The notes below the pieces were generated by a model. That model ran no database searches. It was not told the DNA's origin and worked only from the letters and a program-made list of their open reading frames with translations. This document shows positions 24,220 through 34,300 of a stretch of 45,926 nt of DNA, in pieces. Position 1 is the stretch's first letter. Each line of letters opens with the position of its first letter. A program made the translations under genes and the position numbers. Source of the DNA: Deltaproteobacteria bacterium (GTDB taxonomy: Bacteria > Myxococcota > XYA12-FULL-58-9 > JABJBS01); NCBI GenBank assembly GCA_018668695.1, contig JABJBS010000302.1, positions 1 through 45,926 on the forward strand, written 5' to 3'.

Positions 24220-25637
24220 ATACCTGGAAAACAGTTCTGAATTTGGAATGGAAAATCTTGAAACGAGACCGTTCCGCCTTAGCCGTATTACTTATCTTTG
24301 CGGCATTCCTCACGCTTGCAGCACTGGCCGGTGGCCATCATGCAAGTAACCTAGCTACCGGACTGGAGCGTTCAGAGGCCGAGGAAACAACCCGGCTAAA
24401 GAATCATCAAGAAGAACTTGCACGCTTGGCAGCGAGCAATAAACGGCTTAGCTCCAAAGATCCCCGCAACACGGTCTGGATGGGACAAGAAGGCGCGGCA
24501 CGCCTTGCGCTTCTGCCTCCCTCTCCGCTGGCCCCCATCGCACTCGGGCAACGTGACCTCCACCCTCAAGCTGTTCGCGTAACCAGTGGCATGAACCTTA
24601 TTCGGGAACGTGAAACAGAAACACCGATGGCCGGTCCTACCCGCCTCCAAACCGGCGCTTTCGACCCTGCATTTCTCTTTGTCGTTCTCTTCCCGCTCGT
24701 GGTGATCGCACTCTCCTACGAGTTATTAAGCGGCGAGCGAGAACGCGGCACGTTAGCCATGCTTTTGTCACAGCCTGTCTCTCAAAGTGCATTAATTCTC
24801 GGCAAGGCCTCGGCTCGGCTCATTGCACTATGTGGCATTACCCTTCTCTTTGCATTGATAGGCCTTATCGTTGGAGGCGCTGAACTAACGGGCGTTGACG
24901 CAGGGCTTCACATTCTCTTCTACGCAGGACTCTTGGTCTCTTGGGCTGCTTTTTGGTTTGCAGCAGCGATTGCAGTGAATTCTAGAGGCGGCGGTTCAGC
25001 GAAAAATGCGCTGGTTCTCGTTGGCCTCTGGTTGATTCTCGTGGTGGTTGTTCCGGGCCTCATCAATGTCGGCGTCAATAGTTTTTATCCGCCACCATCT
25101 CGAATTGAATTACTCCACGAAGCCCGCGAAGCGGCTCAGGATGTAGAGAAAGAGCTAAATACCATCGAAGGTCGCCACGACGTTGACCCAAAGGCTGGCG
25201 AAGCTGCAAAGAAAGTCATCAGTGTTCAGGAAGAGCTCGCAAAACGGTCTGAACCCGTTCTTAAAGAACTCAATGAAGAGCTTCGTGCGCGTCAGGAAAT
25301 CCTTGATGCTTTGCGGTTTTTATCGCCAGCTATTCTCATTCAGATGTCACTGGAAGATATTGCCGGGGCTGGCTCAGTACGCCACGACCGGTTCGAATCG
25401 CAGGCAGACCAATTTCATAAGGAATTTCGAGATTTCTTCACAACTCGGATTCAAGCAGACAGCAACCTCGAACTCAAAGATCTCAAGGTTCTACCCAAAT
25501 TCATTTATGAGGAAGAACCCGTAGCCGATTTGGCATCCCGGGTACTCAGCAGCATATTGGCATTGCTTATGGTCTCGGCGCTTCTCGTCATCGCAGCTCG
25601 GCCGGGCCTTAATAAGATAGGCCGGCTCGCACGCTAA
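24216..25637 (+). CDS. ABC-2 type transporter permease, DUF3526-like, second subunit
   Basis: I start at ATG 24216 (MNTWKTVLNLEWKILKRDR), which overlaps the stop of the preceding gene by four bases (ATGA); the frame opens 147 bases earlier inside the neighbour. The 473-residue product mirrors the first permease: an N-terminal helix (about 25-45), a soluble insert, a multi-helix core with GERERGTLAMLLSQPVSQSALILGK, a Glu/Lys-rich coiled-coil-like soluble segment (about 295-450) and a last helix near 440-465. The two permeases probably form a heterodimer with the ATPase. The FKBP gene converges on it with only four bases between the stops. Confidence 0.9.
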   Translation: MNTWKTVLNLEWKILKRDRSALAVLLIFAAFLTLAALAGGHHASNLATGLERSEAEETTRLKNHQEELARLAASNKRLSSKDPRNTVWMGQEGAARLALLPPSPLAPIALGQRDLHPQAVRVTSGMNLIRERETETPMAGPTRLQTGAFDPAFLFVVLFPLVVIALSYELLSGERERGTLAMLLSQPVSQSALILGKASARLIALCGITLLFALIGLIVGGAELTGVDAGLHILFYAGLLVSWAAFWFAAAIAVNSRGGGSAKNALVLVGLWLILVVVVPGLINVGVNSFYPPPSRIELLHEAREAAQDVEKELNTIEGRHDVDPKAGEAAKKVISVQEELAKRSEPVLKELNEELRARQEILDALRFLSPAILIQMSLEDIAGAGSVRHDRFESQADQFHKEFRDFFTTRIQADSNLELKDLKVLPKFIYEEEPVADLASRVLSSILALLMVSALLVIAARPGLNKIGRLAR

Positions 25638-25641
25638 AGAC

Positions 25642-26313
25642 CTAGTCGATGGACAAAAGCTCGACGTCGAACACGAGCATTCCAGATGGTGCTCCTGGGC
25701 GACCTTTATAGGCGAGTTCTTCAGGTATCCAGAAACGTCGTTCTTCTCCAACGGTCATAAGCTGCACACCTTCAGTCCAACCTGGGATAACCCGATTGAC
25801 CGGAAACTTTGCCGGCTGTCCCCGAGCGACACTGCTATCAAAAGCTTTACCGTTAGTAAGCCAGCCGGTGTAATGCACTGTGACTACGCTTTCAGCAGTG
25901 GGTTTCGCTTTCCCGTCTCCAGCCTTGATGACCTTCGTCACTAATCCTGAAGCCGTCTTTTGGCTGTCTGCTGGTGGTGCGGCAACGTCGGCGGGCGCTG
26001 AGGGCATCGGCGCCTGCTTGGGTACACCAACGATTTTAGTAGCACCAATCTCATCCATAACCTGCTGGTACGATGAAACACCGCCACCCACTCGGTGACA
26101 ATGATTACGGTGGCAGTTTACATAACCTGGAGGTGGGTTTCTCGGATCAAAAACCACTTCAACGGATTGGCCGCCTGAACTCTGCGCTTCTGCAGCCTTA
26201 GCCGCCACCGGGCTTTGTTCCGCTGACTTCGTTGCGTCCTGCTTCGAGTTGCAACCATAAGCAACTGTTAACATTACTAAAAAAGCAATAGAAGTTACGA
26301 TTCTTTTCAACAC
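25642..26313 (-). CDS. FKBP-type peptidyl-prolyl isomerase lipoprotein with a CHxxHCH motif
   Basis: I place the start at the GTG at 26311-26313 (fMet-LKRIVTSIAFLVM), with AGGAG six bases upstream; the frame stays open to 26658, but that part has no signal peptide logic. The product has 223 residues: a signal peptide ending YGC (Cys 21, a somewhat atypical lipobox), an Ala/Ser/Gln linker, a conserved-looking segment PPPGYVNCHRNHCHRVGGGVSSYQQ (split here only for reading; residues 61-84) and an FKBP domain (about 118-222) with VTVHYTGWL, FDSS, VIPGW and FDVELL. The FKBP domain catalyses cis-trans prolyl isomerisation in the periplasm. Cys 67, His 68, His 71, Cys 72 and His 73 could bind a metal. 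It is divergent from the CsgG/PEGA gene. Confidence 0.9.
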   Translation of the reverse strand: MLKRIVTSIAFLVMLTVAYGCNSKQDATKSAEQSPVAAKAAEAQSSGGQSVEVVFDPRNPPPGYVNCHRNHCHRVGGGVSSYQQVMDEIGATKIVGVPKQAPMPSAPADVAAPPADSQKTASGLVTKVIKAGDGKAKPTAESVVTVHYTGWLTNGKAFDSSVARGQPAKFPVNRVIPGWTEGVQLMTVGEERRFWIPEELAYKGRPGAPSGMLVFDVELLSID

Positions 26314-26393
26314 CTTACACTCCTGTACGTTCCGGTTCGGAAGTTCTGTGTTGGAATAACATGCGTTTTCACCGTTCTCAACCAAGTGGAACA

Positions 26394-26455
26394 TCAAACG
26401 AATCGGGTTGGTTTGAAAACCGTTTGAAAAATTCTTAAAATCCGCGTTCAAACGG
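26394..26455. promoter_or_regulatory. Cluster of TTTGAA/TTCAAA half-sites in the divergent promoter region
   Basis: Four related boxes: TCAAACG (26394-26400), GTTTGAAAA (26411-26419), GTTTGAAAA again (26422-26430, offset by 11 bp) and TTCAAACGG (26447-26455). The second GTTTGAAAA is part of CCGTTTGAA (26420-26428), a perfect 9-bp inverted repeat of TTCAAACGG with an 18-bp spacer. The arrangement looks like a regulator binding site between the FKBP and CsgG/PEGA genes. Confidence 0.5.
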
Positions 26456-26557
26456 CCGGTTGTAAGTTTGAGTGATCCAATAATTAGCCCTGTACAGAGC
26501 GCTGCCGGGACTGTTAATGCCCTATATCTTGTTAGATGTTTGATAAGCGGGGGCGCT

Positions 26558-28327
26558 ATGAATATTGTATTTTCCTTATGTTTAGCCGTGATCACGGCTT
26601 CTCCCATGATGACTGTGGAAAGCGCGAAGAGCATTCCAGGCGGGACTGCGGGAACCACAGCGCACCTTACTCAGAAGACCGCCCCTGTATCGTTCACGGT
26701 CACCGGCCCCACGTACATCATCGCTAAAATACGCGCCTCAAAAGAGACACCAAAATCCAAACCACAACGCGTGGTCATTCTGCGCGACAACCAATTCCAG
26801 TCAGCTTATTCACTGGCGATGGTTGGCCGCCGGGTAGCGCCCAAGGGCTTCAGCTACGGCGGTGAGATAGGTCTAGAAATTCCAGCTGGCTCCCACACCT
26901 ACTCCATACAGTCAGAGGGTGTTAGCGTGGCGGTCATTCTATCGACAGCCAAGAAGTTGCCCCGTCGCCTTGTAAACAAAGTCCAAGAGAAAGACCTCGG
27001 TATCGCCCAACCCGCTAGCAGCGTTCCGGTAGCCAAGCCTACGCCGCCCGCTCCTAAAGCCGCCACGGCCCCAACTCCTCCAACTCCTTTATTGAGCAAG
27101 AAAGCAGAACCTACCGAGCAGAAAAGAATTCTCATTATGGATGTGGCCGCGGTGGGTATAGACCCATCACTGGCAAAGCAGGTCACCACAGCCATCGCTG
27201 AAACCATGTCGGGCCGAGCTGGAATTGAAGCCGTCACCACAGATGAACTCACCAACATCGCCGACACAGAAGCCATCAAACAAAGCACGGGCTGTGACGC
27301 CGATACGGCCTGCATGGCCGAGATCTCTTCCTGGGCCAATACAGAACTCGTCGTAAACGGCACAATCGGACAGGTTGGCGATGCGGTTACTCTTACGCTT
27401 ACCCTTGTCGATAGCAAAAAGGCTTCCGTCGAGAACCGAGTAAGCCGAGCTGTCATTGTGGAAGCAGACGACATCCTCGCCGTTACCAAGCAACTTGTTG
27501 AAGAACTCTTTGGTTGGGAAGGCGCTGGCAATAAAATCACTTACCGAATCGCTGAAGGCAAAGCCGTTAGCTTTGCAGTATTTGACCTAAGCACCGCTGG
27601 TCTCTCTGAAGATGCTGCACGCAACCTCACGCAAGTTCTATCGGTGGAACTGAAACGCATTCAGGGCGCGAGCGTGATCGGAAAAGAAGACATCGCGGCC
27701 ATGCTTAATCTAGAAGGCCAAAAACAAGTGTTGGGCTGTGAAAGCGACACCTCCTGCTTAGCCGAAATTGGTGGTGCACTGGGCGTTGATAAACTCGTTG
27801 TTGGCCAAGTGGGCAAGCTTGCCGACAATTTCATCATCTCTCTGCGTTTAATATCTCCCACAACAGCAAAGGTAGACAATCGTATCAGCGAAAATTTTGT
27901 CGGGACTGAAGCCACACTCATCCCCGCCATTCGGACCGCCGGACGCAAGCTGTTGGGTATCGAATCGAAAGAGCCTGGAAGCCTTGGTGTGAGTTCCTCC
28001 GAACCTGCTGCTGCGGTATTCTTAGACGGCAAGGACCAAGGCATCCTACCCATGCCGCCCATTACCGACCTAGAGCCAGGGCGTTACAACCTAAGAGTTC
28101 TCAAAGAGGGTTACTTTGCTTGGAACGGTGATGTTTACGTCAACCCAATGGACAACACGGCGATGTGGATAGAACTGAAAGCCAAACCAGAGAAGTGGTA
28201 CAAGCAATGGTGGGTATGGACGAGCGTTGGTGCCGTCGCCGCCGGTGTAGCCACCACGCTGGCTATCACCATGAAGGCTACCCCTACTGTGGGCTCAGGA
28301 TCTGCAACCATCAAAGCGGGTCAGTGA
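26558..28327 (+). CDS. Envelope protein with two CsgG/TolB-like domains, PEGA domain and C-terminal membrane helix
   Basis: I start at ATG 26558 (MNIVFSLCLAVITASPMMTV), which gives a signal peptide; the open frame 90 bases upstream has none. The protein has 589 residues. A beta-rich N-terminal segment (about 42-150) leads to a Pro-rich linker. Two homologous alpha/beta domains follow, about 189-330 and 335-468, each with a GC-x3-DT-x-CxAEI block followed by LVVxGxxGxxxD, as in CsgG-like/FlgO-like proteins of Myxococcota. A PEGA-type domain (about 474-540; VFLDGKDQG...GRYNLRVLKEGY) and one C-terminal helix (551-571) end the protein. Such proteins sense or assemble envelope structures; the exact role is unknown. 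Its TGA overlaps an ATG of the giant lipoprotein gene (28325-28329). Confidence 0.85.
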   Translation: MNIVFSLCLAVITASPMMTVESAKSIPGGTAGTTAHLTQKTAPVSFTVTGPTYIIAKIRASKETPKSKPQRVVILRDNQFQSAYSLAMVGRRVAPKGFSYGGEIGLEIPAGSHTYSIQSEGVSVAVILSTAKKLPRRLVNKVQEKDLGIAQPASSVPVAKPTPPAPKAATAPTPPTPLLSKKAEPTEQKRILIMDVAAVGIDPSLAKQVTTAIAETMSGRAGIEAVTTDELTNIADTEAIKQSTGCDADTACMAEISSWANTELVVNGTIGQVGDAVTLTLTLVDSKKASVENRVSRAVIVEADDILAVTKQLVEELFGWEGAGNKITYRIAEGKAVSFAVFDLSTAGLSEDAARNLTQVLSVELKRIQGASVIGKEDIAAMLNLEGQKQVLGCESDTSCLAEIGGALGVDKLVVGQVGKLADNFIISLRLISPTTAKVDNRISENFVGTEATLIPAIRTAGRKLLGIESKEPGSLGVSSSEPAAAVFLDGKDQGILPMPPITDLEPGRYNLRVLKEGYFAWNGDVYVNPMDNTAMWIELKAKPEKWYKQWWVWTSVGAVAAGVATTLAITMKATPTVGSGSATIKAGQ

Positions 28328-28362
28328 TGATGAATCGATTTCAAAATGACGGAGATGAATCT

Positions 28363-31300
28363 ATGCATTCTTGCATCTTCAAATACACTATTCTGATACT
28401 CACCCTTGCGTCAGTCGTTTTTCTAAGTGGCTGTGAAGCACAAAATGCGGGCAGTTCATTCGCCATTCAGTTCACCTTCCCGGATGACCAGTGGCCCGAG
28501 GGAACTCTGTGGCTCTCCGGACGCGTTGAGGAGCGAACAGACATTCAAGAAAGCGGCGCAGTCCTATCTGTTGCCTCGCCAGTTTTACTGGAGCCTGGCG
28601 CGACACTCGCGTTCTCCTCCATCGAATTTGGCCGTAACCGCGTCGTTGTAGCAGAAATCAGGTCCACGGAATCGAGCAGTGGTCGTACGTTATACTACGG
28701 TGTTTCAGACCAATTCGATTTCAATGCTGGTGACAGCATTGTGGTCGAAGTCCCATTTGGGTTGAATGCAACTCCTGACGCAGAAACCACCAATACCACC
28801 GGCGACCCGACCGGAACACCTTCAAACAATTCAGCCTCATCGATGACTATTGGAGACAACAACGAAGTTAATCCCGAGGCAGTGGGTACGACCGACGTGA
28901 TGCTTTACGTGACCACCACGAAGGCGAGCAAATTGATTGTCTCAAACGACCCAGCTTTTTCTACTAACAATACATCTCAAATTGATTTTGAAAGCGACGA
29001 GCCAAGCTCTGAAGCTCAGACCACTCGTTCTTACCAGTTACCTTGGAGCCTCCAAGGTTGCGCCAGCGCCAACAGCGTCTGCTCCCAAACCGTCTATGTG
29101 ATGTTCGAGGATAGCTTCGGCTATTCCTCCGCAGCTATTTCAGACAGCGTCCTGCTCGACACGGAGGCGCCAAAAGTGATTCCGTCCGGCACCGAAGTTG
29201 ATCCGAGTTCCATCAAAGCAAACGTCCGGGGCCTGTTTCGATTATCGGTCGATGAACCACTGACGGGCCTAACAAAGAGCGACGACTCAACAAACGACAC
29301 CAGCAGCCTAGAGTTTATCGTTAGGCGTGATGGCGTGCTTATCGAAGAGCCTCTTTTCCAACTTATAGATGTATCCAACGGAGAAGACGGCGGTATCTGG
29401 GAGACCATCACACCCGGCGGACAGGGCTCCCTTACCAGCGGCGACTATGTCATTCACGCCAACCTCGTCGATAAAGTTGGCAATATTCTATCAACCGAGG
29501 CCATTGGCGAGCCTCTGGCGGAGTTCAGTGTTGATGCCCAAGATCCTGAGATAAGCAGCCCAAGCCTTCTCGTCAACGGAAGCGAAGATAAGAGAAATGT
29601 TAAACTTGGCGACACCATCGAGCTGAGCTTCACCGCTTCGGAAACAATCGTTGGTGAGCCCGAAGTCTATATTGGTACAGTCCCGATGATACAGGAACCC
29701 ACCGAAGACCTCTCCTATCTTTATCGGTATACGCCGGAGTTTGGTGCAGAAGACTCGGGCACCGATACTCTCGTTGATGGTATTTATATTGTATCAGTTC
29801 GACTCGTCGATGAGGCTAGCAACGTTGGTATTACAAACCTAACCGACAACGCGCTCACGTTCGACGTTGTGCCGCCCAACGTTATCGAGAGCAGCGCCTA
29901 CCCACCGGCAGCCAACCAAGCCTCATCTCTCACCTACCAAGTGTTTCTAACCGAAGCCGTTAGCAGCATCACGCTTACCGCCACCCATGCCTCAGCTGGC
30001 GAAAACGCTGTCATCGAGTTCAACACACCGACCAGCACGGGCAATGTCTACACATTTGAGCCACAGCAAGCACTGAGCACTGAACTTGAAGGTGTGTACT
30101 ACCCGACACTCATGCTTGAGGATTTGGCAGGAAACACCAATACATTTGTTTATGACCCAAGTATCGACTCAAACAGCCTTGCCTCCTTCACTCTTGATAG
30201 CACCAACCCAACTGTCTCAAATTGGTCACTGACTTCCACCAACGAAGCCGTGAATACCCGATGCGGCGTCGACGAAACAGGTACCCGTGTTGGGGCGGCA
30301 CAAGGTGATGAAATTTCACTTTCCTTCGAAGCGACCGACACTGTGCAGGGCGGCATTGCGGAAGTTGTCGTAAAACTAGGTAACGAAACCATCAACTGCA
30401 ATGCCTCTGGCAGCGTTTACACATGCGATGCAACCATCACAAGCGAGACCTTCCCCGACGGACTGAGTGATTTTAATATCGTGGTTTCAGACACCGCAGG
30501 CAACGTAGTCTCGCAAGACTATGGAAGCGTATGTGTCGACACCACCGCGGCTAATATTGTTACGAGCAACGTCTACCCCGAAAAGGCAAATAGAGAATCA
30601 GAGTTACGCTACCAGGTTTTCCTGACCGAAGAAGTTTTAGACGTCACATTAACCGCCGCACATGAATCTGATGGGTCATCACTTCTCTTTTTAGTCGAAG
30701 AACAAACATCCAGCAGTGTCCACACTTTTATTCTCAACAGCGAAGATGAAAGCGCAGGCAATCTAACCCCTCTTCAATTGGCTACTGAAGGCGTTTATCA
30801 CCCCAGCCTTACCATCATCGATCTCGCTGGCAATAGTGTCGTCCATGCCTTCAACCCAGATAGCCTCGACAACACTCTTGTTCCGATTGAACTAGACAGC
30901 ACTGCGCCCGTGATTTCGGATGTAGCTGTCGAGACCACAAATTCAGGTTTGGGATCCACATGTGGCGAAGACCTCTCAGGGTTGAGAGTCGGTGCTGCCT
31001 CAGGAGACCAAGTAACTCTTACATTTACCGGTACAGATCTCGAAAGCGGCGGAATCGCTGAGAGCCCAGTGGTCACCCTCGGAAACCAAATCATCGGTTG
31101 TACTCTATTAGGTCACGACTATACCTGCCCGAGCACTCTAACAAGTGACTTTTTATCCGATGGTTTAAACACCTTTGAGATAATCCTGACCGACAGCGCG
31201 GGTAATATTGCCTCAGACACGTCGGCATCTGTTTGCGTAGATACGACATCTCCTGCTCTAACCGCTGCTACGGTTTACCCTGAATATGCCAACCAAACCT

Positions 31301-34300
31301 CGACCATCACATACCAAGTATTCGTTACTGAACCGGCAGCGGAGATTAGCCTTTCAGCCAATCATGAATTGAGTGGCGATTCACTTATTTTTCCGACCCC
31401 GACACAAACGGGTAACGTATACACTTTCACACTCGACGGAACCGAGGCAGCCGGCGAAGCCAGTCTGCTCTTCAACGCTCTCGAAGGCACGTATCAACCC
31501 AGCCTCACCATGACAGATCAGGCGGGAAACCAAACGGTACTCGTCTATGACTCCAATGGTTCAGAGAATACCTTGGTGTCTTTTCAACTTGATAGTACGA
31601 GACCAATCATCAGCAACCTTGAGCTGAATTCAAACAACGACCCTGGGGATGTAAGTGACTGCGGCAGCACTAACTCCGCAACAGCCGCAGTTGCAGCCGA
31701 CGGTGATACCGTTACGCTTGAATTCGACGCCACTGATACGGATAGCAGTGGAATCTTCGACACACCCAAAGTGACCATCGGAGACCAGTCGATGGAGTGC
31801 TCTGCAAACGGCGACCGGTACACATGTTCGTTAACAGTGAGCGCCGAAAAGTTTACAGATGGCTCGAAAACCTTCGACATCACCGTCACCGATGCCGCCG
31901 GCAACTCTGTATTTCAGGAGTTCGGCACAGTCTGCATCGATACGACGAGCCCTATTGTGATTAGTAGTTCGTCATCCCCTTCCCCTGCACCCCTGGGAAG
32001 GACCGTTTATTACACGCTGCGTTTGGCCGAGACCAACCTGGGTATCCCCACCCTAACGACCTCACCATTGTTGGACCTGGGTCAACCAAGCCAGGACAGC
32101 AATCTCTTCACCTGGACCTATCAAACTCCGACTACGGATTCAGGACTAACCGACGAACAACTTCGCGACCTCGAACAGTCTTATACCGTGACCGCGTCGC
32201 TTTCGGATCTATCAGGTAACACGGCCACCGTGACCACGAGCGCCATTGAGCTGGACACCAAGATGCCAGCCTTCAGTAACATTCAGGTAGAAAGCAATAA
32301 CACGCTTCGACCCGGCCCAATTACCAGCGAGGAGGAACAAGCCGTCCTTGCCAAAAATGGAGACCTCGTCACCGTAACTTTCGACGCAACAGATACAGAC
32401 AGCTCCGGTGTTGCTGAAGTCACCGCTTCGCTCGCAGGCATTTCGATGACACTGGTCAGCTCAAACGACGACACTTTTGTGTTTAGTCATACGGTATCGA
32501 ACGGTGAATTACCTGACGGAGAAGCACTGCTTCAGTTTACAGCCACCGACGTCGCCGGTAACCGAAAGTACTGGACCAATAATAACTGGGTCATGATTGA
32601 CTCTACCTTGCCAACCGCTCAGACGAGTGTTCAACCGGCACCGGCCAAGATAGGCAGCAACATCGTATACCAAGCTGTGTTTAGTGAAGCAGTTACGGGC
32701 ACAACTATCACCGCCACACACAGCAATGGCATCGACACACTTGAACTGATTCAAGACGTAGCCGCATCATCTGGAAACCTATACGTTTGGAAGCACACCG
32801 TAGAAACAAGCACCGCCCTGCCGGACGGCTCCACATCTGGTTCTATAGAGGGAACCTACAGTGTGCTGCTCCAAGCTACCGACCAAGCCGGTAATGCCAG
32901 CAGCACAATCGTAGGTGAGTCTATTCAGATTGATAGCAGCTACCCTTCTGCAGAACTCGTGGGTGATATTACGACGACCCAAGTGGCCGGCGCCTCAATC
33001 ACTGCTCCCGACAAAGTAACCATCAACGGACAACCGTATGACCATGTTATCTATCAACATTCAATCACGGCAATCATTGAATTAAGCGACCAGACTGCCG
33101 ACACCTTACCCAAGCCCGAGGTCACCATTGGCGGCGTCCCAATCGTCTCCTTAGTGCTCGACGGGAATAATAGATGGGAGGCGACATATGATGTAACCGC
33201 TGACCTTGGAGATGGCCTAGCCGATATACAGGCTACTGTTCGCGACTTAGCCGGAAACGAAAAAGTTTACACCATTGCTACCGTGTTCGTCGACCAGACG
33301 GCTCCTTCCCTGGCTTTCCTAACGACAAGCCCCGAGATAGTCAGAAATGGAGGGACGGCCACCGTCATTCTTAACTTTGATGAGTTGGTCCGAGAAAACA
33401 TCAATCTATTCTATCAAAGCGACGACGGAACAACAGATTTGCTGAACGGCTCGACCGAGTCATGCGAAATAAATTCTTCTACATCGGCAACTGCGCTGGG
33501 TGCGACCAACCTAGCCGATTTAGTTCTAGGAAGTTCCTTTGTTTGTACCATTACCACCCCATTCGTTGACGGTACCCCTGACAGCCTTTACGCCTCCAGC
33601 TACGCGCTCGAAGTCTATGCTGAGGATTTCGCGGGTAACGCACGAACTTTCTCTACAACTGAGGTTGACGTGGCGCTTCGCTTTGACCAAACCGCTGCTC
33701 AGCTTGAAATAAGTGAACTCAGTACCGGCAGAATGACAAGCCATACAAACGAGTTCGAAAGATTCAAAACAGTCAATCGAGGAGACCGTGACGCGGTTTC
33801 TGGTGTAGCATCCGAAGTCACGTTTAAGATTAACTCTACAGAGCCGCTTAATACGCTCTCAGCGTTTATCGGGGACTACGAGCTAAGCCAAGCCGACTGC
33901 GGTAACACAGAAACTTCACCAGACGGTGGAACCATCATCACCTGTACATATACGCTCACCGGGCTAGAAGAAGACGGTTATCAGCGCCTCAAAGTCAACG
34001 CCACAGATCCGGCAGGTAACATCACCACAATCACCGGCGATATAGACAACCCGGAAAGCTGTGTACTCTTTGACTTCACACCACCAACAATATCTTACAG
34101 CAGTGTGTCACCCGAGCTTATCCCAGGAAACGGTACCGGGATGCTGACGGCGATATTCTCGGAACCGATACAAGACCTAGCCTACGAACTCCAGATCAAA
34201 ACCGGAGAGGAGTGGGCAGCGTCCACTGAAGCGTCCATCACGACCAACCTAACCCCAACAGATGACGGCTTGATGGCTCGATATAGAATCATCGTAGGCG

